Shown: positions 47,555 to 57,200, counted from the stretch's first letter. The stretch: DNA of 64,000 bases from JBNKHG01 sp050290225 (GCA_050290225.1 JBNKHG010000093.1:45740-109739); one strand, 5' to 3'. The notes: a model not told the origin generated them from the letters alone. Made by a program: numbers and translations.

Positions 47555-48823
47555 TCACAATTCCGACGCAGGGCGGGATTCTACACCAACGCCAGACGCC
47601 GGATGCGGGGCATGCCCGGCTTGTGTCTCCAATTGTGTGGCAATTGTCTGGAACAGGGCCACGGATTGATACTCGGAAATATTGGTGTCTTCGGTGTAGT
47701 GGTGGTTGGCAGACGTTTTGACAATCACCAGATCTGTGGCCGGGTTGATATAAATAAACTGGTTGTAGATACCCATGGCAAGGTAGTCGCCCAGGGGTGT
47801 TTCCGGAATCCACCATTGATAGCCGTAGCCCATCTGACTTGTGGACAACGGATGCTGGCCCGGTTGCAGATGGGGAGCATCGGGAGTGACGGAGTCCCTT
47901 ATCCAATGTGCGGGAATAATCTGCTCGCCGTTCCAGTTGCCCTGATTGAGATAAAGCCGTCCGACGCGGGCGTAATCGCGCAGGGTGATGTTCAGGCCTC
48001 CCAGTGCCAGTTCCATGCCCTTGTCATCTGTGATCCAGAGGGCGTCGGCTTCGGTGCCGATTTTTTTCCAGATTCGGGACTGCAGGTAATCGCTTAAACT
48101 GATGCCCGTTGCGCGTACCAGAATCATACCCAACACCTGGGTGTCAATGCTGACGTAGTGGTGATAATGGCCGGGGGCCTGTTCCCGCACCAGGCCAGCG
48201 GCAAATCCATCCAGCGAGGTGCCGAGTGCCAGGTGACGGCCAAAACGATTGATATCGGAATAAAAGTTGGCATAGTCCTCGTTAAATTTAACACCGGAAG
48301 ACATCTGCAATACATCCTTGATACGCACATTGTCGTAACCGCTGCCCTTGAGTTCAGGCACATAGTCGGTCACTGTTTGCTCAATGCTGTCGATATGGCC
48401 TTCGTGGAGGGCTATGCCGAACAGGGCGGAGACGATGGATTTGGCAACTGACCAGGAAATGCTGGTTGTTTCCGGGGTCTGGCCGAGTCGATACTCTTCC
48501 CAGAGTATGTGGTCGTCGTGCAGTACCAGCAGGCCGGTGGTTCCCGTGTCTTCGATAAACTGCCGGGTGTTCAGGGGTTCACCTTTGTAGTGAAATTCCG
48601 TCGGCAGCCGGTAATCGCAGTGTTCGAAGGTAAAGGGTTGGTGGGCTTTCTCCACGCGTTTGGTAGGAAAGAAGTGGTGCATGCTGCGGAAGTTGTCGAC
48701 GATCACGCCGGGTTTAAACAGGGTGACCGATTTATACAGGCGGCAGAGACTGCGGCGACAGCCAATAGCGGCGATCAGCAGTCCCATCGTTCGCAGGGTT
48801 GCCTGTAATGAGTCGGCTTGCAT
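47555..48823 (-). CDS. Beta-lactamase-fold serine hydrolase
   Basis: A 422-residue protein of the class C beta-lactamase/6-aminohexanoate-dimer-hydrolase superfamily. The catalytic SxxK is SVAK (Ser125, Lys128), preceded by SISW; a Tyr in the second motif region occurs around HYHHYVSIDTQ. The N-terminus has a hydrophobic stretch (LLIAAIGC) that may be a membrane anchor or signal. These proteins are esterases, amidases or peptidases; a resistance role is not implied. The start at 48823 is tentative because the nearest GAGG is over 12 nt away. It stands alone between the APH/AAA gene and the cytochrome c gene. Confidence 0.82.
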   Translation of the reverse strand: MQADSLQATLRTMGLLIAAIGCRRSLCRLYKSVTLFKPGVIVDNFRSMHHFFPTKRVEKAHQPFTFEHCDYRLPTEFHYKGEPLNTRQFIEDTGTTGLLVLHDDHILWEEYRLGQTPETTSISWSVAKSIVSALFGIALHEGHIDSIEQTVTDYVPELKGSGYDNVRIKDVLQMSSGVKFNEDYANFYSDINRFGRHLALGTSLDGFAAGLVREQAPGHYHHYVSIDTQVLGMILVRATGISLSDYLQSRIWKKIGTEADALWITDDKGMELALGGLNITLRDYARVGRLYLNQGNWNGEQIIPAHWIRDSVTPDAPHLQPGQHPLSTSQMGYGYQWWIPETPLGDYLAMGIYNQFIYINPATDLVIVKTSANHHYTEDTNISEYQSVALFQTIATQLETQAGHAPHPASGVGVESRPASEL

Positions 48824-48881
48824 CTTTGAGCCGCGCCTCCAGGGTAATCACCGGAGTCCAATTCTACCAAGTTATCCGCCC

Positions 48882-49502
48882 TCAGTCGCGACGACTGCGA
48901 TAAACCCCGAAATAAACAAAGGGGGCGCTGGCCTTGTAGCCCTTAGCCACGTTCTCGGGCACCCAGTGTTCGATCGGGGGCAGGCTGCGGAGATAGGCCG
49001 CTATGGCAAAAGTGTCATCATCGGTGAGCCGAGCGAAGGCAGGCCAGGGCATCACGGTCAGGAGTCGCCTGCCGTAGCGATGCTCCCCGTGGCGAATGGC
49101 GGACGCGATCTGCTGGTCGCTCCAACCGCCGAGACCGGTTTTCGGGTCCGGCGTGAGGTTGGAGGGGTAGGCCACGCCGGGATTGGGATTAGACAGGGGG
49201 TTGGAATAGGCGATGCCAATACCTGAACCCGCCAGGCGCAGACGCAAATCGGGTTCACCAATCATGGCGCCGTGCGTATGGCAGCTACCACAGCCCATGA
49301 GCTCCACCAGGTATTTGCCGCGCTCCAGTTGTTCCCGAGGATAGTTGAATTGTTCGTTGGATTTGGGGGAGGGGGCAGCGACATTTGTTGCCGGGGTCAG
49401 TTCTTCAAAATCCTTCAGTGGATTATAGGAGGTGGTGCAGGCGGGAAGCAGTAGTGTCGCGAGCGCGATCGTTGCCAGGGCCAATCGCTTGGCATTGTCC
49501 AT
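48882..49502 (-). CDS. Cytochrome c-type lipoprotein
   Basis: A 206-residue protein from the ATG at 49502 (GGAGAG just upstream); an ATG six codons earlier (49520) with AGGAT is also possible. Lipobox LLPACT (Cys22) indicates an outer or inner membrane lipoprotein. One haem c site, CGSCH (71-75), is present, with MPWPAF downstream offering the axial Met. It resembles single-haem cytochromes of the dehydrogenase electron-acceptor type. No obvious redox partner is adjacent; the gene stands next to, but not closely coupled with, the serine hydrolase. Confidence 0.85.
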   Translation of the reverse strand: MDNAKRLALATIALATLLLPACTTSYNPLKDFEELTPATNVAAPSPKSNEQFNYPREQLERGKYLVELMGCGSCHTHGAMIGEPDLRLRLAGSGIGIAYSNPLSNPNPGVAYPSNLTPDPKTGLGGWSDQQIASAIRHGEHRYGRRLLTVMPWPAFARLTDDDTFAIAAYLRSLPPIEHWVPENVAKGYKASAPFVYFGVYRSRRD

Positions 49503-49783
49503 AACTCTCCAGTTATCCATATCCTTTCTCCGGGATGGCGAGTGCGGGCGTATCCTTTAAATCCTAGGAGCCGGTTCCCGGCTGGTCAATTGAGTTGGAT
49601 CAACCTACCTGTCATCTGCACTGAGCCTGCCATAGCGGAGGCGGTTTTACCTGTCGTTTTCAACCTGTTACTTTCAAATGAGTGTTTGAAAAACCTATAA
49701 TGTCGGTTTTAGTGATTGCAACGGATCGGTTGCATCAATGCCACTTGGCAAATGCGGATTGCAGGACGGGAGTAAACAAGAAT

Positions 49784-50605
49784 ATGTCAGCCCATAAAAA
49801 GTCAATCTATGAAAGCATGACCTTTAACAGCATGACCCTGGAAATTGAGGAGGGTGTAGCCAAAATCGTATTGAATCGCCCGGATGCGGCGAATGGGATT
49901 GGCGTCCAGTTTGGTAAAGACCTGTTGGCGGTGGCGATCGCCTGTGAAGCCTCAGCCGATGTTCGTGCCATCTGGCTTACCAGCACCGGCAAAATGTTCA
50001 GCGGCGGTGGCGACCTCAAGGAGTTTGCCGGCTATGGGGATCAGGTCAGCCAAAAACTGCAGGAGTTGTTGTCCTATCTTAACGCCGCGCTCGCCCGTCT
50101 GCGACGAATGCCGGCACCAGTGGTGATCGGCGTGAATGGCACTGCGGCCGGGGCCGGTATGAGCCTGGCGGTGGCCGGCGATTATGTGTTTGCCTCCGAC
50201 AAGGCAAAATTCACGATGGCTTATACCGGCGTGGGTCTGTCCCCCGACGGCAGTGCCAGTTATTTTCTGCCTCGTCTGATCGGGTTGCGCAAAACCCAGG
50301 AACTGATGTTGACCAACAGGGTGTTAACCGCCGCTGAAGCCTGTGACTGGGGGTTGATTAACGAAGTGGTGGCGGATGATAAACTGCAGGATGCGTCCCT
50401 GAGCCTGGCCAAACAGCTGGCCCAGGGACCGACCAAAGCCTATCACTCGGTGAAAAAACTGTTGAATATGACCTACGACCATGGCCTGGAAACCCAGATG
50501 GATTTCGAGAGTCAGTATATAGCGGCCATGGCCCAAACCGAGGATGGCCGGGGCGCGATTCAGGCGTTTGTAGAGAAGCGCAAACCCGAGTTCAACGGTA
50601 AATAG
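49784..50605 (+). CDS. Enoyl-CoA hydratase/isomerase family protein
   Basis: A crotonase-fold protein of 273 residues from the ATG at 49784; an in-frame ATG far upstream (49682) is less likely and one at 49817 is possible. The family's oxyanion-hole blocks FSGGGDLKEF and GTAAGAGMSLAVAGDYVFAS and the PDGSASYFLPRLIGL block are clear. The catalytic-type residue of true hydratases (Glu after GLSPDG) is not obvious: the block reads GLSPDGSAS, so isomerase or other chemistry may apply. It is convergent with the ornithine decarboxylase gene. It probably acts in beta-oxidation or aromatic CoA-ester degradation. Confidence 0.85.
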   Translation: MSAHKKSIYESMTFNSMTLEIEEGVAKIVLNRPDAANGIGVQFGKDLLAVAIACEASADVRAIWLTSTGKMFSGGGDLKEFAGYGDQVSQKLQELLSYLNAALARLRRMPAPVVIGVNGTAAGAGMSLAVAGDYVFASDKAKFTMAYTGVGLSPDGSASYFLPRLIGLRKTQELMLTNRVLTAAEACDWGLINEVVADDKLQDASLSLAKQLAQGPTKAYHSVKKLLNMTYDHGLETQMDFESQYIAAMAQTEDGRGAIQAFVEKRKPEFNGK

Positions 50606-50638
50606 TGACAGGCAAACGGTTTTAAGAACGCAGCCCGC

Positions 50639-51808
50639 CTAAACCACGACCACTTCTGGAAGGGGGAAACCGTTAAACCGACAGGCGCAGGCGCTGGAAT
50701 AGGCGCCTGCGTTCTGAATGTAGAGATAATCCCCCGCGCGCAAATCCGCAGGTAATCGCTGTCGGTCTGTGCATATATCGGCGGAGTCGCAGGTGGGGCC
50801 CGCCAGCGTCCATGGCACCAGCGGTCCTTCGCGATTGGTGTGAATCACGAAGTCGAGCCCGTCTTTCAACTCAATCAAACCGCCGTAAAATCCGGCATCC
50901 AGGTACAACCAGTTTTTCCCCTGACGCTGGGTGGTTCCGATTACCTGACAGATAAAAATACCGGCATCGGCCACCAGGTAGCGACCGGGTTCAGCGATCA
51001 CAGCCACTTCCGGAGGAAAGGCCTCCAGCTCGCGGTTGATCACCTCAGCGATGGTTTCAATGCTCGGGGCTGGCATGGAGAGGTCTACCGGATAGCCACC
51101 GCCCAGGTTGAGAAGGCGGGGCTGGTGTCCGGCGGCGATCATCTGATCAAACACTTGGCGAGCGCACCTGATGCCGCTGCGCCAGTTGTCGAGATTGGTG
51201 CACTGGGAGCCGACATGAAAGGTCACGCCCGCCAGGTCGATACCCAACTGGCCCGCCCGGTTAATGATCTGATCTACATCGTCCGGATAGGCCCCGAACT
51301 TGGCTGACAGTGGGAAATGAGAACCATCGTTGGGGGTATGCAGGCGCAGGTAAACCTTGGCATCGGTCTTGATGTTGTGGATTTTTTCCAGCTCTTCGAC
51401 GGAGTCCGCAACATACCACTCCACCCCGCATTGGGCGGCATGGGCCAGGTACACCCGGGACTTGATGGGGTTGCTATAGAAAATCTCCGCGGCCGGGACA
51501 CCCAGGGCCAGCAGGCTGTCCAGTTCCTCTTTGGACGCGATCTCAAATTTGATCCCCTGGTTTTTCAACAGGCGCAACACTCTCGGGTCCGGGTTGGATT
51601 TGACGGCAAAATGGGGCGTCACCCGGGGCAGGGCGGTCCGGAAACGTGCTGCTTTGGCGCGGATGGTATCTCCTTTGATCAGGATAATCGGTTGCTCATA
51701 ACGTTGGGCCAATTGCTGCTCCACCCGGGGTTGCGGATGAGTGGAGGCCAAGGGGTGGGTATTGTTGGACGAACAGGTGTCAATCTTTGTTGTTGTCAGT
51801 GCTTCCAT
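50639..51808 (-). CDS. Ornithine/lysine decarboxylase, alanine-racemase fold (type III)
   Basis: A 389-residue PLP enzyme resembling ornithine decarboxylases of the eukaryotic-like fold. The PLP lysine is Lys70 (HFAVKSN), HVGSQC (198-203) and LGGGYPVD lie in the barrel, EPGRYLVA (273-280) is a hallmark, and CDSAD places catalytic Cys340/Asp341. It would make putrescine (or cadaverine) with CO2 release. The promoter is divergent from that of an Lrp-type regulator gene 150 bp away, a likely controller. Together with SpeB and the group II decarboxylase this gives three amine-forming enzymes in one window. Substrate specificity for ornithine over lysine or diaminopimelate is inferred. Confidence 0.87.
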   Translation of the reverse strand: MEALTTTKIDTCSSNNTHPLASTHPQPRVEQQLAQRYEQPIILIKGDTIRAKAARFRTALPRVTPHFAVKSNPDPRVLRLLKNQGIKFEIASKEELDSLLALGVPAAEIFYSNPIKSRVYLAHAAQCGVEWYVADSVEELEKIHNIKTDAKVYLRLHTPNDGSHFPLSAKFGAYPDDVDQIINRAGQLGIDLAGVTFHVGSQCTNLDNWRSGIRCARQVFDQMIAAGHQPRLLNLGGGYPVDLSMPAPSIETIAEVINRELEAFPPEVAVIAEPGRYLVADAGIFICQVIGTTQRQGKNWLYLDAGFYGGLIELKDGLDFVIHTNREGPLVPWTLAGPTCDSADICTDRQRLPADLRAGDYLYIQNAGAYSSACACRFNGFPLPEVVVV

Positions 51809-51961
51809 GGTCGAAATCCTGCTTGCTTATGATTGCGATGGGTATGGCGACAGCATAAGGGGAGGATCTAACAGTTTGAACATTAATACTGCTAAAATTG
51901 ATCAATAATAATTTTCAAATTGATAGAAGAGTTATTCATTTTGTAAAGTTAGGTTGTCGTT

Positions 51962-52393
51962 ATGGTATTGGATACTACCGATAAGACCTTGTTGACCCTG
52001 TTGCAGGAGAACAGCCGCCTCAGCGTAACGGATCTGGCCAAGCGCTTGGGGGTGAGTCGAGTTACGGCCCAGGAGCGGCTGCGCCGTCTGGAAGCGCGCA
52101 AAGTGGTGCTGGGCTATACCGTGCGCCTGAACCCGGATTTCGAGCGTCAACAGGTCTCTGCGCTGGTGTTGATTGCCACCGACCAAAAGCTGTCGGGGCA
52201 GATGGTCAAGGCCTTGGAGAAACTGGGGGCTGTTAAATCACTGACCTCCATCAGTGGCGAGTACGATTTCGCCGCGCAGGTCAATGCGGATAACACCCAG
52301 ACTCTGGAAGAGGCTATCGACGAGATTGCCGCTCTCGAAGGGGTGCACCGAACCATGACCTCGGTGATATTATCGACCAAGTTTGAGCGTTAG
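51962..52393 (+). CDS. Lrp/AsnC-family transcriptional regulator
   Basis: A 143-residue Lrp/AsnC regulator with the N-terminal helix-turn-helix (LLTLLQENSRLSVTDLAKRLGVSRVTAQERLRRLE, about 10-45) and the C-terminal RAM amino-acid-binding domain (about 65-140). It is divergent from the ornithine decarboxylase gene with an AT-rich spacer and lies upstream of the group II decarboxylase gene. Lrp-type proteins sense amino acids, so control of the two flanking decarboxylase genes by their substrates is a reasonable inference. Confidence 0.9.
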   Translation: MVLDTTDKTLLTLLQENSRLSVTDLAKRLGVSRVTAQERLRRLEARKVVLGYTVRLNPDFERQQVSALVLIATDQKLSGQMVKALEKLGAVKSLTSISGEYDFAAQVNADNTQTLEEAIDEIAALEGVHRTMTSVILSTKFER

Positions 52394-52581
52394 TAAGATG
52401 GATCAAGGGTAAACGTGATCTACGCAGGCTTCCTGCCGAAGTTGGTGAAAGCACCGTCGCATCGACCAACTAATCGCACTGATCTGCCGGTGCTGGAAGC
52501 ACGCGGGTTTGGTTGTTCAATGAAAGATCCCGATCCATAAAATCTTTAAACGGATATCGGTACGCGAGAGGTAGTAGTGAG

Positions 52582-53928
52582 ATGGTGCTGGAAGTTGGCA
52601 GTATACCCATTTTGCAGGAGTCCCTGGCTGTCCTGGAAGAGTCGTTTCGCGACATGCCTGCGTTTGTCCCTGAAACAGTTGACGCCGAAGTGCGCGAGGT
52701 GTTGTTGGAAGCTGCCCAGCGGATGCAGGACAACTACCCCTATCCCCATCCTCTCTATGCCGGCCAGATGCTGAAGCCGCCACACCCGGTGGCACGCCTG
52801 GCCTATATGCTGTCACTGTGGATCAATCCCAATAACCATGCCCTGGACGGAGGGCGTGCCAGCTCCGCTTTGGAAAAAGAGGCGGTGACCGAGATTGCCG
52901 CCATGTTTGGCTGGACCAATTTCCTCGGCCATCTGTGCGGAGGCGGGACCATGGCCAATTTGGAGGCATTGTGGGTGGCGGGAGAGCTGCACCCAGGCAA
53001 GAAAATTGTGGCTTCCGGTATGGCCCACTACACGCACGGTCGAATATCCGAGGTCTTGAAGTTGGGATTTGCATCCATACCTGTGGATGATTATGCCAGG
53101 ATGGATATCCCGGCCCTTAGACGGATACTGGACCAGGGCGAGGTCGGCACTGTGGTTGCCAGCCTGGGTACCACAGGGGTGGGTTCGGTGGATCCCCTGC
53201 CAAGAATTATCGAGTTGCAGAAAGAGTACGGTTTTCGTATTCATGTGGACGCCGCCTATGGTGGCTACTTTGGTCTTGTCGATAACCTGGCTGTCGAGGC
53301 AAGGGCAGCCTTTGATGCTATAGGTGCAGTGGACTCTGTTGTGATCGATCCCCACAAGCACGGCTTGCAACCCTATGGATGTGGCTGTGTGCTCTTTAAG
53401 GACGAGGCGGTGGGACGCTTCTACAACCACGATTCCCCCTACACCTATTTCAGCTCCGATGAGTTGCATCTGGGAGAAATTAGCCTCGAGTGTTCCCGTG
53501 CGGGTGCGTCTGCGGTCGCCCTGTGGGCGACTCAAAAATTGCTGCCGTTGGTAAAGGGCGGGCGATTTGCCCGGGATCTGGCCAAAGGCCGCGAGGCAGC
53601 CCTGATTCTATACCAGAGTTTAAACGAGGATGCGCGCCATTTGACCCTGATGCCACCAGAGCTGGACATCCTTGTTTGGGCTCCGGCGGGAACTACCGCC
53701 AGTGAGATCTCCTCCCGTTCCAAACAGTGCTTTGACGAGGCTGAAAAAGCACACCTGTACCTGGCGTTGCTGGAACTGCCGGCGGCACTGGCGCAACCCT
53801 ATTGGAGGAATAGGGTGGAATTCGATACGCCGACGGTGACTTGCCTGCGCTCAACCCTGATGAAGCCTGAGCACCTTGAGTGGGTGCCGGAAATACGCGG
53901 AATTCTTGACAATGTGAGTACGCCCTAG
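52582..53928 (+). CDS. Group II PLP-dependent amino acid decarboxylase
   Basis: A 448-residue enzyme from the ATG at 52582 (GAGAGG about 10 nt upstream; an in-frame TTG at 52513 is possible). The PLP lysine is Lys259 (DPHKHG), Asp223 in HVDAAYGG binds the pyridine nitrogen, and the stacking histidine His149 is in GMAHYTHG. CGGGTMANLEAL is also typical. The family covers glutamate, tyrosine, DOPA, aspartate and 2,4-diaminobutyrate decarboxylases; the substrate is not assigned here. Its TAG overlaps that of the convergent EmrB-type gene inside the palindrome CTAG. With an Lrp regulator before it and an efflux pair after it, it may produce an exported amine. Confidence 0.82.
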   Translation: MVLEVGSIPILQESLAVLEESFRDMPAFVPETVDAEVREVLLEAAQRMQDNYPYPHPLYAGQMLKPPHPVARLAYMLSLWINPNNHALDGGRASSALEKEAVTEIAAMFGWTNFLGHLCGGGTMANLEALWVAGELHPGKKIVASGMAHYTHGRISEVLKLGFASIPVDDYARMDIPALRRILDQGEVGTVVASLGTTGVGSVDPLPRIIELQKEYGFRIHVDAAYGGYFGLVDNLAVEARAAFDAIGAVDSVVIDPHKHGLQPYGCGCVLFKDEAVGRFYNHDSPYTYFSSDELHLGEISLECSRAGASAVALWATQKLLPLVKGGRFARDLAKGREAALILYQSLNEDARHLTLMPPELDILVWAPAGTTASEISSRSKQCFDEAEKAHLYLALLELPAALAQPYWRNRVEFDTPTVTCLRSTLMKPEHLEWVPEIRGILDNVSTP

Positions 53929-55499
53929 CCCCTCCTTCCTTTTAAATACGCAGCTGGAATTACGGCTGCCAGAAAAACCACTGCAGTCACTGCGAAAGTG
54001 TCCTGGAATGCCACGGTGAATGCCTGCCTCACCAACTCCCGACTGATGATATAGAAGGCCAGTGGCTGCTGTGAAATGGCGTCTATGCCCGATTGTTGCA
54101 GGGACGGTATCAGTTCCTGCATCATTTCGAGGGTTTGCGGGTTGCCCAGGTGTTGGCTGGCGGCCAGGGTGTCGGTATGCAGTGCGGCGCGTCTTTCCAA
54201 AAAAATGGAGGATAGGTTAATGCCCAATGCTCCGCCCAGCTGGCGTAAAAAATTGGAAATAGCTGATGCCTGAGGCACAAGATTCAAGGGCAAGGGTTGC
54301 AGGGTGGCGACATTAAGAGCTGGCATAATACAGGCCATACCCAGTCGACCGATAATCAGCCAGCCGATAAATAGAGTCATGCGTGTGTTGATATCCGCCA
54401 CAACCATCAGGTAGGAGGACCAGGCAAATAAAATTAGGCCGAGCATAATGAGCAGGCGCGGTGAAATTTTGTCGCTGAGCATGCCGGCGAGGGGAAATGT
54501 CACCGCCAATACCAGACCGGCCGGCAACAATACAAAACCGGCATTGGTGGCACCCAATCCCTGTATGGTTTGTAAAAATAGCGGTGTGGTATACATGGAG
54601 CCGAACAGGCCCGCACCGTACACCAAACTGACGATTGAGGCGATGGTGAAACTGGGGAAGCTGAACAGTTTCAGTTCTAATAGCGGTGCCGTCGTTTGCA
54701 TTTGTCGATAGATAAATCCCAGCATGGCAATCGCGGTCACCCCAAAGCAGGTTAGGCTGAAGCCTGATAACCAACCTTTGTCCTGCCCGTTGGACAAGGC
54801 TACCAGCAATGTCAAAAGCGCGGCGCTGAGCAGGATTACGCCGATGGAATCCAGTTTGGAATTGGCGGTTTCCTGTTCAGCTTCCGGCAAAAACAGGGTT
54901 GCCATCGGCAGGCTTAGAGCTGCCATGGGTAACGCTAGGAAAAACACAAAGCGCCAGTTAAAATGATCGATCAACATCCCTCCGCTTACCGGACCCAGGG
55001 CCGGGGCCATAATGGCCAGAATTCCAAAGATCCCCATGGCCAGACCCTGCCGATGGGGCGGGAAAATTCGCCCCAGTACCACCATTGACAGTGGCATGTA
55101 CAAACCGGAGGATGCCCCCTGGAGAAAGCGTGACAGGATCAGGATTTCCAAGCTCGGTGCAGCGGCCCCCAGCAGTGACGAGGCGATAAACGCGGTCATA
55201 TTGATGATAAAGGCGCGACGGATACCCCAGCTTTGCATCATCCAGGCTGCCATCAACATGGTCACCGTACTGGAGGCGAGAAAGCCTGTGGAGAGCCATT
55301 GGGCCTTGTCCTGGCCAATCCCGAAGGCGCCCATAATGTTGGGAATGGCGACATTGATACTGGTGCTGGTAAGGATGGTGGCGACAGTGCCGAGGCCGAT
55401 AGTCAATATGGCAAAGGCCCCATAAGCTTTGCCATATTGTGACTTTAGGGACTCAAAGCTGGCCCCAGAAGCGGTTACTCCTCCTTCTCCCTTAACCAC
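53925..55499 (-). CDS. DHA2-family (EmrB-like) MFS multidrug transporter
   Basis: A 524-residue protein with about 14 membrane helices, as in the DHA2/EmrB group. Visible signatures are INVAIPNIMGAFG near the N-terminus, the conserved LSTGFLASSTVTMLM and the motif C-like GPVSGGMLIDHFNWRFVFFLALP. It forms a tripartite-type pump with the EmrA-like adaptor whose gene it overlaps by 8 nt (53925-55499 versus 55492-56640). No outer-membrane TolC gene is adjacent. A MarR-family gene upstream probably controls it. Drug, bile acid or amine export are all possible. Confidence 0.9.
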   Translation of the reverse strand: MVKGEGGVTASGASFESLKSQYGKAYGAFAILTIGLGTVATILTSTSINVAIPNIMGAFGIGQDKAQWLSTGFLASSTVTMLMAAWMMQSWGIRRAFIINMTAFIASSLLGAAAPSLEILILSRFLQGASSGLYMPLSMVVLGRIFPPHRQGLAMGIFGILAIMAPALGPVSGGMLIDHFNWRFVFFLALPMAALSLPMATLFLPEAEQETANSKLDSIGVILLSAALLTLLVALSNGQDKGWLSGFSLTCFGVTAIAMLGFIYRQMQTTAPLLELKLFSFPSFTIASIVSLVYGAGLFGSMYTTPLFLQTIQGLGATNAGFVLLPAGLVLAVTFPLAGMLSDKISPRLLIMLGLILFAWSSYLMVVADINTRMTLFIGWLIIGRLGMACIMPALNVATLQPLPLNLVPQASAISNFLRQLGGALGINLSSIFLERRAALHTDTLAASQHLGNPQTLEMMQELIPSLQQSGIDAISQQPLAFYIISRELVRQAFTVAFQDTFAVTAVVFLAAVIPAAYLKGRRG

Positions 55500-56640
55500 G
55501 GGTATCGATATCGACGGTGACCATCATCCCGGGTTTGAGCTGACTGTCCTGTTGTACTATGGCGAGCACCACCCGCAGTCGCTGGGTGACCTTGGTGAAA
55601 TTGCCGCTGGGATTGGGGTTGGGCAGCAGGGCAAATTCGCTGGTGGTGGCATGGTCGATACGCTGCACCCTGGCCGTAAACGTGTTGTCAGGGTAAGCGT
55701 CGACATGCACGCTGGCGGGCATGCCGGGTTGAAGGCGGCGGACATCGGTTTCCTTGACGTTGGCATTGATCCAGATATCCGTGGGGTCGTGTAGCATCAG
55801 CAGGCGCCGTCCCGCACTCACAAATTCGCCGTTGTGGACAAAGGTTTTGTCGATGATACCGCTGATGGGGCTGTGAATATGACGATCATCGAAGTCCAGC
55901 TGCTGTTGGTCGCGATTGACTTGCAAGCGGTTCAACTGCTGTTGCAGGATTTGGATTTTTCGGTCCATCAGTTCCAGCGTCTTCAGGCTGACTCGGGCCT
56001 TGCGCAGATCGGCTTCCTGTTCGATCAGGCTGGCCTGCGCACTTTGTGTGTTTTGTCGCGCCTGCTGTAGCGCCAGTTGATCGTCCTCCCACTGTTGTTG
56101 GGACATCAGTTTTTTTTGTCGAAGGGAGCTGGAGCGCTCAAAATTGCTCTGTGCCTGTTGCTCCTCGGAGGCCACCCTGATGACCTGGGCCCTGGCGCTG
56201 TCGAGGCGAGCCTGTTGGGCATTGATTTCACTGAGGTAGCGCTCTTCAGCCAATTCGCGTTCCTCTTGCGCGCGCTGGATTTCCGACTGCTGGGCACTGA
56301 TTTGAATATCGAGTTCTTTTAAGGCCAGTTCGGCCGCCCGGGTATCTATTTTGGCCAGCAGGGTATTGGCATTCACCGGCTGCCCGCTGACTGCCGGAAA
56401 TGCCGTGATCCAGCCGGAACGGTTGCTGCTGATGGAGACTATATTGCTGGCTATGCGAGCATCGTCGATGCTCACCATATAACTGCGTTGATAGAGCCAT
56501 TTTCCCATCACCAACAGAGGTAGTGCCAGGATGGCCAGCAACCACCACCGGCGCTCGAATTTACGGCTTGTGTGGCGCGACTCGGGTGGCTGTATTACTG
56601 ATGCAACTACATCATGGTCTATCTGTGCCTGGTTGTTCAT
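55492..56640 (-). CDS. EmrA-like HlyD-family membrane fusion protein
   Basis: A 382-residue periplasmic adaptor. One N-terminal membrane helix (about 30-48) is followed by a beta-barrel/lipoyl half (SGWITAFPAVSGQPVNANTLLAKID), a long alpha-helical hairpin (about 105-230, rich in Gln/Glu/Arg), the second lipoyl half (IHSPISGIIDKTFVHNGEFVSAG) and a C-terminal barrel. It precedes and overlaps the EmrB-type gene, so both are translationally coupled. It links the inner-membrane transporter to an outer-membrane channel. Confidence 0.9.
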   Translation of the reverse strand: MNNQAQIDHDVVASVIQPPESRHTSRKFERRWWLLAILALPLLVMGKWLYQRSYMVSIDDARIASNIVSISSNRSGWITAFPAVSGQPVNANTLLAKIDTRAAELALKELDIQISAQQSEIQRAQEERELAEERYLSEINAQQARLDSARAQVIRVASEEQQAQSNFERSSSLRQKKLMSQQQWEDDQLALQQARQNTQSAQASLIEQEADLRKARVSLKTLELMDRKIQILQQQLNRLQVNRDQQQLDFDDRHIHSPISGIIDKTFVHNGEFVSAGRRLLMLHDPTDIWINANVKETDVRRLQPGMPASVHVDAYPDNTFTARVQRIDHATTSEFALLPNPNPSGNFTKVTQRLRVVLAIVQQDSQLKPGMMVTVDIDTRG

Positions 56641-56708
56641 GGTGCTGTATCAACTCGGCATATTTGCCTGTCCTGCAGTGCAATCGAATCGTCAATTTCC
56701 ATACGTGG

Positions 56709-57200
56709 CTAATCTGCACCCTGTTTTTCACGGGCGCACAATAAATTCTGCTTTAGGGTGCCCAGGCATTTGAGGAACACCTCCATTTCCGTATCGCTAA
56801 TGCCCATGGTGAGGAAAGGCAGCACTTCAGACACATGCTCGCGAATGGTGGGCAGGATGCTGGCTCCGGTGTCGGTGATAAACACACGATTTACCCGCCG
56901 GTCCAATTGATCGGGGCGGCGCTCCACCAGGCCGGCGGCTTCCAGTTTATCGACAAGGGTGCCCAGGGGAGCACGCTCCATGTCCAATAATTCGGCCAGC
57001 TTGGTCTGGGTAATGCCATTGGTGCGAGACAGTCGGATCACGACACGCCACTGGGAGCGGCTGAGAGGAAAACCGGATTCCCGCAATTGGCGGTCCACCA
57101 GGGTGGTCAGCAGGCGGCTACAGTCAGCCAGTAGAAAGCCTAGAGATTCCTCGGTGTCGAATTGAAAGCCTCTCATAATGGGGGAGGGGGAGTTCATCAT
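56709..57200 (-). CDS. MarR-family transcriptional regulator
   Basis: A MarR-type winged-helix regulator of about 163 residues. The HTH and wing are in SQWRVVIRLSRTNGITQTKLAELLDMERAPLGTLVDKLEAAGLVERRPDQLDRRVN. The long open frame reaches 57311, but the first plausible starts are the paired ATG codons at 57200 and 57197 (or an ATG at 57176); none has a clear ribosome binding site, so the start is uncertain. It lies 68 nt upstream of emrA on the same strand, suggesting that it heads the pump operon and represses it until an inducer binds. Confidence 0.85.
   Translation of the reverse strand: MMNSPSPIMRGFQFDTEESLGFLLADCSRLLTTLVDRQLRESGFPLSRSQWRVVIRLSRTNGITQTKLAELLDMERAPLGTLVDKLEAAGLVERRPDQLDRRVNRVFITDTGASILPTIREHVSEVLPFLTMGISDTEMEVFLKCLGTLKQNLLCAREKQGAD

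Noticed and set aside
47555..48823. Calling the SVAK protein a beta-lactamase
   Set aside because: The SxxK superfamily includes many esterases and amidases, and the motif spacing and context do not point to penicillin hydrolysis.
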